Notes: generated by a model not told the origin, from the letters alone. A DNA stretch of 64,000 nucleotides from Imperialibacter sp. EC-SDR9 (GCF_902498805.1 NZ_LR701594.1:36590-100589); one strand, 5' to 3'. Numbered from the stretch's first letter, positions 36,219 to 45,298 are shown. Numbers and translations are program-made.

Positions 36219-37289
36219 TTATTTTTGTAAATCTGCAATACGAGCCGCAAAGTACGCCTTTTTCTCAGGAATTTTCAAAATTAATTTCTCATAAACCTCA
36301 ACGGCTCTTTCATTTTTCCCTTGCTTGGTAAGAATGAGCGCCAGGTTTTCCGTTACCAACTCGTCTTTCAGCTTCTGTGAAGGCTCCGAGAGGTCTTTCG
36401 CATCTACCTTCTGGCTTTCCTGTGTTTGTGGCTTGATCGATGGGTTGGTCTTTATGAAAGCGTCAATGATGCTTGCCTGATCGTTTTTTTTTATTGGATT
36501 AGCAACCGCATCGGCCGTTGCTGTTTTTGAAGTTGATGAGCCCGCTGCCTTAGTCTTAGCAGCTCCCGTTGGTTTTTGCTTTGCCTGCCCTGATGTGGCA
36601 GTTTTAGCTATTTTTTTTTTGGCAGCCGAAGCGTCCCTGGCGGAAGTTTTAACCGTTTTTTTTTGATTGGGTTTAGGTTTCGCCTGATTGCTGGTTGCTT
36701 TTTTTACTGCTTTGGCCTGGGCCTCTTCAAACTCTGCATCTTCAAGCTTTCTTTCCACTTCAAGGTAGTGCGACTTGGTCTTTTTTAATGCCTCGAGGTT
36801 GGCAAACACTTGCTTCAGAAGATCGTCGTGCTCGGAGTCGCTTAGGTGCTCATGTGAACTGTAGTCGGTGTCGGATGGTGCAGGGTCTGGCTCGAAAGGC
36901 GGTTCCTCAACTTCCTCTTTTTGTGTTGCTGTTGGCGCTGCCTCTGGAGGAGCCTGCTGTGCTTCTGCGGCAGGCTCTTTAACTACTTCGGCAGGTGCCT
37001 CCTCCTGCGAAGCCTCGACCGGGGGAGACTCTACAACGGCGGTCTCCGGTTGGCTGATGTTGCCTGCAAGAAGCTCTTTCAGGTACAGCCTGTCGGTTGC
37101 GTACAGCGCAGCTTTCACAACGCTTTTTTGAGTGTCGGGGGATGATTGGCTCTTGTTGCCAATCGCAACGAGGGTGTGGGCTCCCTGAAAATAGGGGTAG
37201 TCTGCAGCCATCTCCTCAATGTCTTTCAATTGACCGATCGTGATGGCTTTAGGATTGCGAATGATTTGCAGTACCTCTTTTTTGTTCAC
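36219..37289 (-). CDS. hypothetical protein with low-complexity linker and TPR-like end
   Basis: 356 residues. The N-terminal 65 residues (KKEVLQIIRNPKAITIGQLKDIEEMAADYPYFQGAHTLVAI) look like a small helical domain. Residues about 75-280 are Ala/Glu/Pro then Lys/Ala-rich and probably disordered. The end (LALILTKQGKNERAVEVYEKLILKIPEKKAYFAARIADL) is one TPR-like pair. No signal peptide. It lies between lptE (37 bp) and secG (6 bp). Genes of this look are commonly found at this position in Bacteroidota, from which a link to envelope assembly could be guessed, but no function is established. Confidence 0.75.
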   Translation of the reverse strand: MNKKEVLQIIRNPKAITIGQLKDIEEMAADYPYFQGAHTLVAIGNKSQSSPDTQKSVVKAALYATDRLYLKELLAGNISQPETAVVESPPVEASQEEAPAEVVKEPAAEAQQAPPEAAPTATQKEEVEEPPFEPDPAPSDTDYSSHEHLSDSEHDDLLKQVFANLEALKKTKSHYLEVERKLEDAEFEEAQAKAVKKATSNQAKPKPNQKKTVKTSARDASAAKKKIAKTATSGQAKQKPTGAAKTKAAGSSTSKTATADAVANPIKKNDQASIIDAFIKTNPSIKPQTQESQKVDAKDLSEPSQKLKDELVTENLALILTKQGKNERAVEVYEKLILKIPEKKAYFAARIADLQK

Positions 37290-37326
37290 AGTAAATAGGT
37301 TTATGGCAATTGAAAGTTATGAAAAA

Positions 37327-37857
37327 TTACCAATTAGCCACAGAACTATTAAATATATCGAGAACGATCTGGTCAAATATCTCTTCAACGAATGACTGCT
37401 CTTCGGATGAGAGGTTGGTGCTATTCTGGTCAAAATCCCTGTAGAAAGAGAAGTTTCTACTTTGGTAGTTGAAGGTTTCGTCTTTGGTGTTCGTGTAGGA
37501 AACTTTCACTGAAATTGTGATCCTGGTCAAGGCAGAGTAGCTCAGCCCGGACGTATTGTTGGCTTGCGGTGCAACCGGCGTTAATGTGTAATTTTCGATA
37601 GTGCCTTCAAACTGCAAATCTCCTTCGTCCTGCACGAGGGTAAGGCTTGTGTTCTTGGTGAAGTAATCTTTCAGTTTTTCGGTAAACAACACGCTCATGT
37701 TGGATGGCCCAAGTGGTGAGTTGTTGTAGAAGGTTTGGATGGACGCCGTTTTTACGTCAGGTGAAATGTTGGCACCGGTGAATGAATAGACACCACAGCC
37801 TGACAGACCACCAAGCAATAGCAGCAAACAGAGCAGGTGACTATTCTTCAATCTCAT
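37327..37857 (-). CDS. lptE: LptE-like LPS-assembly lipoprotein
   Basis: The frame opens at 37914, but ATG 37857 gives MRLKNSHLLCLLLLLGGLSGC, a lipoprotein signal with lipobox LSGC, so I use it (176 residues). The body SIQTFYNNSPLGPSNMSVLFTEKLKDYF...LQFEGTIENYTLTPVAP matches the Bacteroidota LptE family. LptE plugs the LptD barrel and helps place LPS in the outer membrane. Its start overlaps the sigma-54 activator gene by 17 bp, implying translational coupling. Confidence 0.85.
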   Translation of the reverse strand: MRLKNSHLLCLLLLLGGLSGCGVYSFTGANISPDVKTASIQTFYNNSPLGPSNMSVLFTEKLKDYFTKNTSLTLVQDEGDLQFEGTIENYTLTPVAPQANNTSGLSYSALTRITISVKVSYTNTKDETFNYQSRNFSFYRDFDQNSTNLSSEEQSFVEEIFDQIVLDIFNSSVANW

Positions 37858-39130
37858 ACTGTTTGATCTTGCGGTAGAGTGTTCTTTCCGAAATGCCAAG
37901 GTCCTGTGCTGCATATTTTCTCTTATTGTTGTTTTTCAACAACGCCCGAATGATCATTTCCTTTTCTTTCTTCTCTAAAGAAAGTGACTCATTTTCCGTC
38001 TCCTCTGCCTCGTGGGTAATGTCTTCGATCCTGTTGGGGTCATACTTGCCCGAATGGCCCGAAGAAGATTGAGATGGTTGAATAAGATAGGGTGTAGAGG
38101 GCTCGTCGGTTATTTCCTCAACCTCCTGGTCCATATCTTCGAATAGATTCTGATGATCTCTTAAGATGTCATTCTTGCTGCCTTCGCTGTCATCAAGTAA
38201 CCTGAAAACAAGTTTTTTGAGCTCCGACATGTCTTTCTTCATGTCGAAAAGCACTTTGTAGAGGATGTCTCTTTCGGAAAATGAGCTTTCGCCATTCACC
38301 TGCGACCTCAGTAATGCCGGAAGCCTCGACTCATTTTGTGGCAGGTAAGTGGCCAGCCTTTCTGCGGTTACTTCCCGCTCCATTTCCAGCACCGACATTT
38401 GCTCTACCAGGTTTTTGAGCTGCCTGATGTTGCCGGGAAACCTGAATTTGAGTAGAACGATTTTAGCCTCTGGGGTTAACTTAATAGGGGTGACCCTGTA
38501 CTTTTCGGAGAAATCAGCAGCAAACTTTCTGAAAAGCAGGTCGACGTCTTCGCCTCGCTCTCTAAGCGCTGGCACGTAAATCGGGACGGTGTTTAGTCTG
38601 TAGTACAGGTCTTCCCTGAATTTTTTGTTTTCTACGGCTTCAAGCAGGTTAACGTTGGTGGCCGCTATCACCCGCACATCGCCTTTTTGCACCTTCGAAG
38701 ACCCCACCTTAATAAACTCGCCATATTCCAACACCCTGAGGAGTCGGGCTTGCGTGCTCATGGGCATTTCGCCGATTTCATCGAGGAATATTGTTCCGCC
38801 GTTGGTTACTTCGAAATATCCCTTTCTGGCTTCGTGCGCCCCAGTAAATGAGCCTTTTTCGTGCCCAAAAAGCTCAGAGTCGATGGTGCCTTCCGGAATG
38901 GCGCCGCAGTTAATGGCGATGAACTGGCCGTGCTTGCGGTGGCTGAGCGAATGAATGATTTTCGAGAACGACTCCTTGCCGCTGCCGCTTTCTCCGGTGA
39001 TGAGCACACTCATGTCGGTGGGGGCCACCTGCGAGGCTACCTGAATGGCATGATTGAGCGAAGGGCTACTGCCAACGATACCAAACCTCTGTTTTATACT
39101 TTGAATTTCCTCGTCTCTCACTGCCATCAA
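37841..39130 (-). CDS. sigma-54-dependent transcriptional activator without receiver domain
   Basis: 429 residues. The AAA+ domain starts almost at once: Walker A GESGSGKE (46-53), GSFTGA (93-98; the family's GAFTGA loop that touches sigma-54), Walker B GTIFLDEIGEMP, and RVIAATN with the sensor region. A linker with acidic stretches leads to a Fis-type HTH (about 388-427, IRALLKNNNKRKYAAQDLGISERTLYRKIKQY). No N-terminal receiver, GAF or PAS domain exists, so control must come from elsewhere. It sits between miaB (27 bp) and lptE (17-bp overlap), a conserved Bacteroidota order. Its regulon is unknown. Confidence 0.93.
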   Translation of the reverse strand: MMAVRDEEIQSIKQRFGIVGSSPSLNHAIQVASQVAPTDMSVLITGESGSGKESFSKIIHSLSHRKHGQFIAINCGAIPEGTIDSELFGHEKGSFTGAHEARKGYFEVTNGGTIFLDEIGEMPMSTQARLLRVLEYGEFIKVGSSKVQKGDVRVIAATNVNLLEAVENKKFREDLYYRLNTVPIYVPALRERGEDVDLLFRKFAADFSEKYRVTPIKLTPEAKIVLLKFRFPGNIRQLKNLVEQMSVLEMEREVTAERLATYLPQNESRLPALLRSQVNGESSFSERDILYKVLFDMKKDMSELKKLVFRLLDDSEGSKNDILRDHQNLFEDMDQEVEEITDEPSTPYLIQPSQSSSGHSGKYDPNRIEDITHEAEETENESLSLEKKEKEMIIRALLKNNNKRKYAAQDLGISERTLYRKIKQYEIEE

Positions 39131-39157
39131 CGTCTGTGAACAAAAATAAAAGTGTGA

Positions 39158-40612
39158 TTACTTAATTGCCTCGCCAAGAAGTGTTCCGCCTGTGCATTCT
39201 TTTACGAGCACATCTACATACTGTCCTTTTTTGAAATGCTCCTTTGGAAAAACGATCACTTTGTTGGCTGAATTGCGACCCTGAAGGTGTAAATCAGACT
39301 TTTTGGAAGCTCCTTCAATCAGTACAGTGTGTACTTTGTTCAACTCCCGCCGATTTCTTTCCAGTGCATGGAGCCTTTGTTTATCGATGATCTCCTGTAG
39401 TCTGCGTTTCTTCACTTCCAGAGCTATGTCGTCTACATACTTTTTTGCTGCCAATGTGCCAGGCCGTTCTGAATAGTAAAACATGTAGGCAAAGTCGTAG
39501 GTCACGTAGTCCATCAACGACAGTGTATCCTGATGTTCTTCCTCGGTTTCGTGGCAAAAGCCTGCAATCATGTCAGACGAAATGCCACAATCTTCACCCA
39601 GTATCCTGCGAATGGCACCCACCCGGTTGATGTACCACTCACGGTCGTAGGTGCGGTTCATCCTGTCGAGTACGGCTGAGTTCCCGCTTTGAACTGGCAA
39701 GTGAATGTATTTGCAGATGTTGTCATACTTTTTCATTGTATGCAACACCTCGTCGGTAATGTCTTTTGGGTGAGAGGTCGAAAACCTGATCCTCAAATCT
39801 GGGTGCACCTCCGCTACCATTTCGAGCAGATGTGCAAAGTTGACAACGTCGGCTATTCCCTCTTTCTCCAGCCTTGCCTTATTGTTTTCTAGATGTGACC
39901 ACTTATAGGAGTCTACATTTTGGCCCAGCAGCGTCACTTCCCTGTAGCCGTCGTTGAACAGTTGAGCAGCTTCAGCTACTATAGAGTAGGGGTCACGGCT
40001 GCGCTCTCGGCCACGGGTGAACGGCACCACACAGAATGAGCACATGTTGTCGCAGCCCCTCATGATGGAGATGAAGGCCGTTACACCGTTGGAATTGAGC
40101 CTGACCGGACTGATGTCGGCATAGGTTTCTTCTCTCGAAAGAAATGTGTTAACGCCTTTTTCGCCTTCTTCAGCCAGCCCCACCAGTAGAGGAAGGTCTC
40201 TGTAGGCATCCGGGCCCACTACCAGGTCCACGATCTTTTCTTCCTCCAGCAACTTTGACTTTAGTCGCTCGGCCATACAGCCCAACACCCCAATGAGCAC
40301 TTCCGGCTTGCGTTTTTTTACGGTTTGAAACTGACCAAGGCGGTGTCTGACAGTTTGCTCCGCCTTTTCTCTGATAGAGCATGTATTTAGCAAAATGAGG
40401 TCAGCATCCTCATAAGAAGAAGTGGTGTCAAAGCCGTCCTTTTTTAGAATAGAAGTCACTATTTCACTGTCTGAAAAATTCATCTGACAGCCGTACGACT
40501 CGATGTACATTTTTCTTGCAGTGGGGTTATTCGACTCCTTCGATATTTTGACAGTCTCGCAGGCGGCTTCCTCCGGAGAGATGATGTCTATGTCGTTAAT
40601 TATTTGATCCAT
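39158..40612 (-). CDS. miaB: tRNA-2-methylthio-N6-dimethylallyladenosine synthase MiaB
   Basis: ATG 40612 ([10 protein letters not shown]) is preferred to the longer start at 40654. 484 residues. UPF0004 domain with the three auxiliary-cluster Cys ([12 protein letters not shown]42, NTCSIRE C78, [10 protein letters not shown]112), the radical-[11 protein letters not shown] cluster loop (about residue 190), and a C-terminal TRAM domain (about 420-484). It adds a methylthio group to i6A37 of UNN-reading tRNAs. First gene of the block ending in secG. Confidence 0.95.
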   Translation of the reverse strand: MDQIINDIDIISPEEAACETVKISKESNNPTARKMYIESYGCQMNFSDSEIVTSILKKDGFDTTSSYEDADLILLNTCSIREKAEQTVRHRLGQFQTVKKRKPEVLIGVLGCMAERLKSKLLEEEKIVDLVVGPDAYRDLPLLVGLAEEGEKGVNTFLSREETYADISPVRLNSNGVTAFISIMRGCDNMCSFCVVPFTRGRERSRDPYSIVAEAAQLFNDGYREVTLLGQNVDSYKWSHLENNKARLEKEGIADVVNFAHLLEMVAEVHPDLRIRFSTSHPKDITDEVLHTMKKYDNICKYIHLPVQSGNSAVLDRMNRTYDREWYINRVGAIRRILGEDCGISSDMIAGFCHETEEEHQDTLSLMDYVTYDFAYMFYYSERPGTLAAKKYVDDIALEVKKRRLQEIIDKQRLHALERNRRELNKVHTVLIEGASKKSDLHLQGRNSANKVIVFPKEHFKKGQYVDVLVKECTGGTLLGEAIK

Positions 40613-40703
40613 ATGCTTTAAACACAAACTGGGAGCGCAAAAGCAGCACCTCATTCAATAAGTGTGCAAAGTTAACAATTGGGCATGAAAATGACAGAAT
40701 GGC

Positions 40704-40735
40704 AGTAAAATAAAAAGGAGACAAAAAGCCTCCTT
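40704..40735 (-). terminator. Rho-independent terminator on the minus strand without a known gene before it
   Basis: On the minus strand AAGGAGGC / GTCTCCTT (8 bp, one G-U pair) encloses TTTTT and is followed by TTTATTTT. The G-U pair forms only in this orientation; on the plus strand it becomes an A-C mismatch. Its position upstream of miaB implies a short minus-strand transcript ends here. Confidence 0.65.
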
Positions 40736-40870
40736 CTTATTTTCATACATCAAATAATTAAACCTACCTAAAACTCTGTTTCGCTTGCTATGCAAAAAGC
40801 CACAGAGCAATTTCTTATCGCATGTTCCCTATAATAGAAAGCCGCTTGGTTGGTAAACTAACCGGGCGCA
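40736..40870 (-). ncRNA. candidate small RNA ending at the orphan terminator
   Basis: The stretch before the terminator on the minus strand has no coding potential but folds locally: an outer CTCTGT/ACAGAG stem around GCTTTTTGC-ATA-GCAAGC, plus GGTTAGTTTACCAACC near its 5' side. The 5' end is not defined; no clear minus-strand TAnnTTTG box was found, which lowers confidence. I cannot assign it to 6S RNA or another named class. Confidence 0.35.
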
Positions 40871-40880
40871 ATTATGTTTG
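40850..40880 (+). promoter_or_regulatory. candidate promoter of the gamma-carbonic anhydrase operon
   Basis: TATGTTTG at 40873-40880 is an exact -7 consensus, with TTG at 40850-40852 and a 20-nt spacer. The predicted leader before ATG 40929 is about 42 nt. Confidence 0.5.
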
Positions 40881-40928
40881 CGTTATTATGTTATTACTTG
40901 TAAAAGAAAGTAGATCAAAGTCATTCCT

Positions 40929-41438
40929 ATGGCATTAATCAAGGCCGTAAAAGGCAAATACCCCAGCTTCGGAGTTAATTGTTGGTTTGCAGAGAATGCA
41001 ACCATTGTGGGTGAGGTAGAAATGGGTAACAATTGTACGGTTTGGTTCAATGCGGTGGTTCGGGGTGATGTGAATGTCATTAAAATAGGTGACAATACGA
41101 ATATCCAGGACGGTGCAGTGATTCACTGTACTTACCAGAAGTTTGGAACCACTATTGGTAGCAATGTTTCGATTGGGCACAACGCCATTGTGCACGGTTG
41201 CACAATACACGACAATGTACTGGTGGGCATGGGAGCGATAGTGATGGATGGCGTGGTGGTAGAGTCGGAGGCTTTGATTGCCGCAGGGGCCGTAGTGCTG
41301 GAGGGAACAAGAGTGGAAAGTGGTTTTATTTATGCCGGCGTGCCTGCCAGGAAAGTAAAGCCTGTAAGCGAAGAACTTCGTCAGATATTCACACGCACGG
41401 CTGGTAATTATATCAAGTATTCAGAATGGTTTAAATAG
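40929..41438 (+). CDS. gamma-carbonic anhydrase / PaaY-like hexapeptide-repeat protein
   Basis: 169 residues forming a left-handed beta-helix with hexapeptide repeats (IGDNTNIQDGAVIH, IGSNVSIGHNAIVHGCTIHDNVLVGMGAIV). His66, His84 and His89 are placed as the Zn ligands of gamma-class carbonic anhydrases. Members hydrate CO2 or act as thioesterase-like PaaY; which applies here is not clear. First gene of a tight plus-strand operon with DinB-like, thioesterase and holin-like genes (gaps 7, 3 and 4 bp). Confidence 0.88.
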   Translation: MALIKAVKGKYPSFGVNCWFAENATIVGEVEMGNNCTVWFNAVVRGDVNVIKIGDNTNIQDGAVIHCTYQKFGTTIGSNVSIGHNAIVHGCTIHDNVLVGMGAIVMDGVVVESEALIAAGAVVLEGTRVESGFIYAGVPARKVKPVSEELRQIFTRTAGNYIKYSEWFK

Positions 41439-41445
41439 AGTTGCT

Positions 41446-41988
41446 ATGAGTCATTATTTAGTTTCGCAGGTGCTGGATCAAAGACCAGCTTATGAGGAGT
41501 ATCCATCATTCTATCACAAGTATGTGGATGCTCTCCCTTCAGGCAACTTGTTTCATATTCTTGAGGATCAACTGCATGCATTTACTTTCATGCTGGAAAG
41601 AATTGAAAAGAGCCAATGGGATTACCGTTATGCCGAAGGTAAGTGGTCGGTAAAGGAGGTGCTCGGCCATATTGTCGACGCCGAAAGAGTGTTTGCTTTC
41701 AGAGCGGCCACGTTTGCCAGAGGTGATAAAAACGAGCTTCCGGGATTTGATGAAAACGGCTATGTTGAAGAAAGTGACCTTGCCGAGGTCAACCCTGAAA
41801 GCCTGCTGTTGCAGTTTAGCCATTTGAGGAAGAGCAACATTCTGCTTTATTCTTCCTTCACGAGAGAGGCCATTGCAAGGACGGGGATTTCAAACGGGAA
41901 GTCGGCCAGTGTGGCAGCGATCGTATTCATTACTGCGGGCCATTTGCAGCACCACATGAACATATTGAAAGGGCGTTACGGCCTGTAG
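41446..41988 (+). CDS. DinB-family (YfiT-like) putative metalloenzyme
   Basis: 180 residues, four-helix bundle of the DinB/YfiT type. Potential metal ligands are the His of VLGHIVDAE and the pair in GHLQHHMNIL. DinB-like proteins bind metal and include thiol-transferases (bacillithiol, mycothiol) or stress proteins of unknown reaction; the reaction here cannot be stated. It is co-directional with the carbonic anhydrase and thioesterase genes, 7 bp and 3 bp apart. Confidence 0.85.
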   Translation: MSHYLVSQVLDQRPAYEEYPSFYHKYVDALPSGNLFHILEDQLHAFTFMLERIEKSQWDYRYAEGKWSVKEVLGHIVDAERVFAFRAATFARGDKNELPGFDENGYVEESDLAEVNPESLLLQFSHLRKSNILLYSSFTREAIARTGISNGKSASVAAIVFITAGHLQHHMNILKGRYGL

Positions 41989-41991
41989 CCT

Positions 41992-42501
41992 ATGTTTAAG
42001 TACGACCCCGATAGGAAATACCCTAAGGAGACAGAAATGAAGGCGGTGATTCGCTTTCAGGACTGCGACCCGCTACAGCATTTGAATAATGCCAAATACT
42101 TCGACTATTTCTTCAATGCAAGGGAAGACCAGGTACCGAAGCTTTACGATATCGAACCATCTGAAATCTTCATCAAATACAAACAATCGTGGGTGGTGTA
42201 CAATCACCAGATCGCCTATGTGAGGGCGGCGATGATGGGGGAGTGGGTAACGCTGATCTCCAGGATTATATGGCACGACAAACAGAATGTGCTGGTAGAA
42301 TATGTGATGCTCAACAAGGAAAAGACGCAGCTCAAGACAGTGCTATGGACGCATCTTCGCTATATTGATGTAATGAAAGGTAGGTCGGCGGATCATCCGG
42401 AAGTGATCGAAAACTATTTGAAAGCCGCTTCCATTGAAGGATTTGACCATAATTTGATTACTTTTAACGAAAGAATTAAACAAATAAAGGACGGACTATA
42501 G
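41992..42501 (+). CDS. acyl-CoA thioesterase-like hotdog-fold protein
   Basis: 169 residues, single hotdog domain. VIRFQDCDPLQHLNNAKYFDYFFNAREDQVPKLY is the 4-hydroxybenzoyl-CoA thioesterase pattern, with the Asp of FQDCDPLQHLNN as the catalytic residue. The YbgC-like or FatM-like subtypes cannot be separated from this reading. It likely hydrolyses acyl-CoA or acyl-ACP. It starts 3 bp after the DinB gene and ends 4 bp before the holin-like gene. Confidence 0.85.
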   Translation: MFKYDPDRKYPKETEMKAVIRFQDCDPLQHLNNAKYFDYFFNAREDQVPKLYDIEPSEIFIKYKQSWVVYNHQIAYVRAAMMGEWVTLISRIIWHDKQNVLVEYVMLNKEKTQLKTVLWTHLRYIDVMKGRSADHPEVIENYLKAASIEGFDHNLITFNERIKQIKDGL

Positions 42502-42505
42502 CCAT

Positions 42506-42868
42506 ATGAATTTCCTTGTCAAGCTTCTACTCTCAGCTATTTCAGTAATCCTTACCTCTTACTTATTGCCGGGGGTTACTGTCGAAGGATTTTGGGTTGC
42601 ATTTCTGGTGGCTGTGTTTCTTTCGTTGCTCAACGTCACACTAAAGCCAATTCTGGTGTTGTTTACTATTCCCATTACTTTCTTAACGCTGGGGCTGTTT
42701 CTTTTGGTGATCAACGCACTGATCATTATGATTGCCGACTACTTTATCGATGGTTTCTACATAGATAACTTTTGGTGGGCCCTTGCGTTCAGTCTTATTC
42801 TCTCCATCATCAATTCTATGCTGAATGAGTTGAGCGCCAAATCAGACAACCCCGACCGTCGTCGTTAG
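42506..42868 (+). CDS. phage holin superfamily IV (YvlD-like) membrane protein
   Basis: 120 residues, four TM helices. The motif [47 protein letters not shown] is diagnostic of the four-TM holin-like family. Despite the name, members are chromosomal membrane proteins of unknown role, not phage lysis genes, and no phage gene is near. Its stop overlaps rimK's stop by 4 bp. Last gene of the gamma-carbonic anhydrase operon. Confidence 0.88.
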   Translation: MNFLVKLLLSAISVILTSYLLPGVTVEGFWVAFLVAVFLSLLNVTLKPILVLFTIPITFLTLGLFLLVINALIIMIADYFIDGFYIDNFWWALAFSLILSIINSMLNELSAKSDNPDRRR

Positions 42869-43776
42869 GCGTTGATTTTGTCTTTCTGAATTTTGCTTAG
42901 AGGCGCATTCTTTTCGATGTACTGGATGATTTTGCCGGCGACGTCAACCCCGGTAGCAGACTCAATGCCTTTGAGACCAGGTGACGAATTCACCTCAATA
43001 ATCAATGGTCCTCTGGATGACTGCAGCATGTCGACACCAGCTACCTGAAGCCCAAGTGCTTTGGCTGCTTTGATGGCTGCTGCAGTTTCTGCCTTGCTCA
43101 GTTTGATGATGTCGGAGCTGCCGCCCCTGTGTAAATTGGAACGAAACTCACCTTCTTTGCCCTGCCTTTTCATGGCGCCCACCACCTTGCCATCTACCAC
43201 AAACGCCCTGATATCAGCTCCTTTAGATTCTTTAATAAACTCCTGTACAATGATCCGGGCTTTCAGGTTGTGAAAAGCCTGGATAACCGACGCAGCAGCC
43301 TTTTTTGTTTCGGCCAGCACTACTCCAAGCCCCTGAGTTCCTTCCAAAAGCTTGATAATGACAGGCGCACCTCCCACCTCTGAGATGATCTCATCCACAT
43401 CCATGCTGTAGTTGGTGAAGACTGTTTTAGGCAGGCCAAGTCCGTCTCTGGAGAGTATCTGCAGGCTGCGCAGTTTATCTCTGGATCGGATAAGCGCCTG
43501 AGATTCCACAGTTGAAAACACCTTTTTCATTTCGAATTGCCTGACAACCGCCGACCCATAGAAGGTCACCGATGCACCTATCCTTGGAATGACGGCATCG
43601 TAGTTTTCCAGGTATTTTCCATTGTAGTAAATGGCTGGTTTTTTCTGCTCGGTGATAATGATGCATTTCAGATGGTCGATCACGTCCACCTCGTGCCCAT
43701 GTTGTAGGGCAGCTTCGACCAGTCGTTGGGTAGAATAGAGTTTTGCATTGCGAGACAGGATGGCAATTTTCATCAA
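42865..43776 (-). CDS. rimK: RimK-type ATP-grasp glutamate ligase
   Basis: 303 residues. N-terminal pre-ATP-grasp domain ([33 protein letters not shown]), then ATP-grasp with [17 protein letters not shown] and the C-terminal metal site [14 protein letters not shown]. RimK adds glutamates to the C-terminus of ribosomal protein S6 or makes poly-glutamate. It matches the length of E. coli RimK. A clear promoter lies 35-65 bp upstream. No rpsF gene is near, so the substrate is inferred from family only. Confidence 0.93.
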   Translation of the reverse strand: MMKIAILSRNAKLYSTQRLVEAALQHGHEVDVIDHLKCIIITEQKKPAIYYNGKYLENYDAVIPRIGASVTFYGSAVVRQFEMKKVFSTVESQALIRSRDKLRSLQILSRDGLGLPKTVFTNYSMDVDEIISEVGGAPVIIKLLEGTQGLGVVLAETKKAAASVIQAFHNLKARIIVQEFIKESKGADIRAFVVDGKVVGAMKRQGKEGEFRSNLHRGGSSDIIKLSKAETAAAIKAAKALGLQVAGVDMLQSSRGPLIIEVNSSPGLKGIESATGVDVAGKIIQYIEKNAPLSKIQKDKINA

Positions 43777-43810
43777 ACAGAGACTTTTTTCTAATGTGGT
43801 TAATGTCGCC

Positions 43811-43841
43811 GAAAGGTAGGCTAATTCACCAATAGTCCAAA
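43811..43841 (-). promoter_or_regulatory. candidate promoter of rimK
   Basis: On the minus strand TTTG (43838-43841), a 19-nt spacer and TACCTTTC (43811-43818), a 7/8 match to TAnnTTTG. The predicted leader is about 30 nt. Confidence 0.5.
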
Positions 43842-43871
43842 AAAGTTGGAGAGGCTGATGAAAATATATGA

Positions 43872-43899
43872 GCCAGCCGCTGAAGGAAGGCAGCAGCGG
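43872..43899 (-). terminator. probable terminator after the SnoaL-like gene
   Basis: CCGCTG (43877-43882) pairs with CAGCGG (43894-43899) across an 11-nt loop; the minus-strand tail CATATATTTTC is only moderately T-rich. It lies 16 bp past the SnoaL-like stop. Confidence 0.4.
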
Positions 43900-43914
43900 G
43901 CCACTCTGGAAAAA

Positions 43915-44355
43915 TCATTTTGAAACAGCCCGGTTCCAAATGTCCAGGTAGATTTTCCATCGCCCATCCATCTTTTTCCAAACAATCACATACTTTCCCC
44001 TCACGCCCTGAAACGGGTTGCCATCATTGATGCCGCTTACTTCATAGTAGCCATGGTCATAGGCAGTGCTGCCATTGACGACAATTTCCACCGGATATAT
44101 TTTGTGGAAGGTTGTAGTAGTGCCTGACCTTGGTGTCCAATATGACTTAATGTCTTTGGTTCCTTTGATGATGTCAAACCCGTTTGGGAAGATCGATGCG
44201 TCTGGAGTGTAGGCATTGGCAATGGCCTCTGTGTCCCTGTGAACTATGGCGTCAGAAAAGGCGGCGATATTCTTCCTGATAATCGTTTCGTCATCGATTT
44301 GGGCGTAGGCCGCTACCGAGTAGGAGAGTAAAAAGAGAAGAAATATGGTTTTCAT
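43915..44355 (-). CDS. secreted SnoaL-like (DUF4440/NTF2-fold) protein
   Basis: ATG 44355 gives the signal peptide MKTIFLLFLLSYSVAAYAQ; the longer start at 44415 does not. 146 residues. The mature NTF2-like cone fold is seen as IIRKNIAAFSDAIVHRDTEAIANAYTPDASIFPNGFDIIKGTKDI and GKYVIVWKKMDGRWKIYLDIWNRAV. The family binds small ligands or acts as isomerase or hydrolase; no catalytic residue can be named. It ends the lepB-deacetylase operon, 7 bp after the deacetylase. Confidence 0.8.
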   Translation of the reverse strand: MKTIFLLFLLSYSVAAYAQIDDETIIRKNIAAFSDAIVHRDTEAIANAYTPDASIFPNGFDIIKGTKDIKSYWTPRSGTTTTFHKIYPVEIVVNGSTAYDHGYYEVSGINDGNPFQGVRGKYVIVWKKMDGRWKIYLDIWNRAVSK

Positions 44356-44362
44356 TTTTTTC

Positions 44363-45298
44363 TTATTCTGAGAGTCCGGAATAGTCGAGTACAAACTGGG
44401 GGCAGCGGGGTTCACCCTTAAAAAAGTCGCCTTTTTTGCCTTGTGTAACTGCCCATCTGTCCATCCAGGAGATGCCGCCGTTTCCTACAAAATGATCTGA
44501 CGTAGTATAGGCATCGTCTTTCAGTGCCTCGCTAAGGCTGACGAACCTGTAGCCTAAAGCCTGATAAGCGTCCAGCAGTTCTCCCAGGTAGTGAGCGTTC
44601 AGCATGTTTTCGTGAATGAGCAAGGTGTGGGCAATGGGCCTGCCGAAAAGCTTCAGGCTTTGTTGCTCATAGTATTTTACTTTTTCGGCCATATAGCTGA
44701 TGTAGGCAGTGCCTACCTTGTCCATCATGGCCTTGTCCAACGCTTTGAATGCCTTGTCGAAGGCGCTGGCGAAAATCCATTCTGAATTGTCGATGGTAAC
44801 GGGCGCTTCGATGTACCCTTGTGCCGACAGGTACTCCTCCAAAGCTTTTACCTTGTCTTCGGTGTTTCCCCGATGCAAGTAGGGATGCCTGAAGTATTGG
44901 TAGGTTTTTCCAGCCTCAGCCATTAACTTTTTGGTAACGGGCTCACCTTTTTCAATGATCTTGAAGAATTGCTCTGGTGTCAGCTGATTGTAGTCCTTGT
45001 GGCTGTAGGTGTGGTTGCCCAGCTCGAGCCCGCTGCTGAGCCAGGCGGCCAGCATTTCGTAGCGATAGTCAATGATGTTGCCGCCACGGTATAGCTTCTG
45101 CTCGTTAACGAACCCAATGGCAGGTACCTTTCTTTCGGTGAGTTGAGCAAGGAGTTTTTTGTTCAATTCCACCAACGCAACGGAATCATGACCACCCATT
45201 TGTGCAGGAAGGTCGTCGATGGTGATAGCCATTGTCTTAGGTTGTGCTACTGCACCAAGGGTGGCAAAAAGGAGTAGGGCAAGCAGTTTGTTTTTCAT
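44363..45298 (-). CDS. polysaccharide deacetylase (NodB/CE4-like), secreted
   Basis: 311 residues with signal peptide (MKNKLLALLLFATLGAVAQ). Metal ligands of CE4 enzymes are visible: AITIDDLP (Asp28/29) and ELGNHTYSHKD (His96, His100), plus FRHPYLHRG. It removes acetyl groups from peptidoglycan or chitin-like polymers in the envelope; the polymer is not determinable. Its start overlaps lepB's stop by 4 bp, implying translational coupling. The C-terminal part (LLIHENMLNAHYLGELLDAY) is atypically long and may bind the substrate. Confidence 0.9.
   Translation of the reverse strand: MKNKLLALLLFATLGAVAQPKTMAITIDDLPAQMGGHDSVALVELNKKLLAQLTERKVPAIGFVNEQKLYRGGNIIDYRYEMLAAWLSSGLELGNHTYSHKDYNQLTPEQFFKIIEKGEPVTKKLMAEAGKTYQYFRHPYLHRGNTEDKVKALEEYLSAQGYIEAPVTIDNSEWIFASAFDKAFKALDKAMMDKVGTAYISYMAEKVKYYEQQSLKLFGRPIAHTLLIHENMLNAHYLGELLDAYQALGYRFVSLSEALKDDAYTTSDHFVGNGGISWMDRWAVTQGKKGDFFKGEPRCPQFVLDYSGLSE

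Larger units (their letters stand above)
40613..40928. other. 316-bp region between miaB and the gamma-carbonic anhydrase gene
   Basis: No ORF. It contains a terminator oriented on the minus strand (40704-40735), a stretch with nested hairpins on the minus strand (40736-40870, including CTCTGT pairing with ACAGAG around a GCTT/AAGC stem), and the promoter of the carbonic anhydrase gene at 40850-40880. Confidence 0.55.

Noticed and set aside
42506..42868. prophage remnant because of the holin-like gene
   Set aside because: The family is a chromosomal four-TM protein and no phage gene is nearby.
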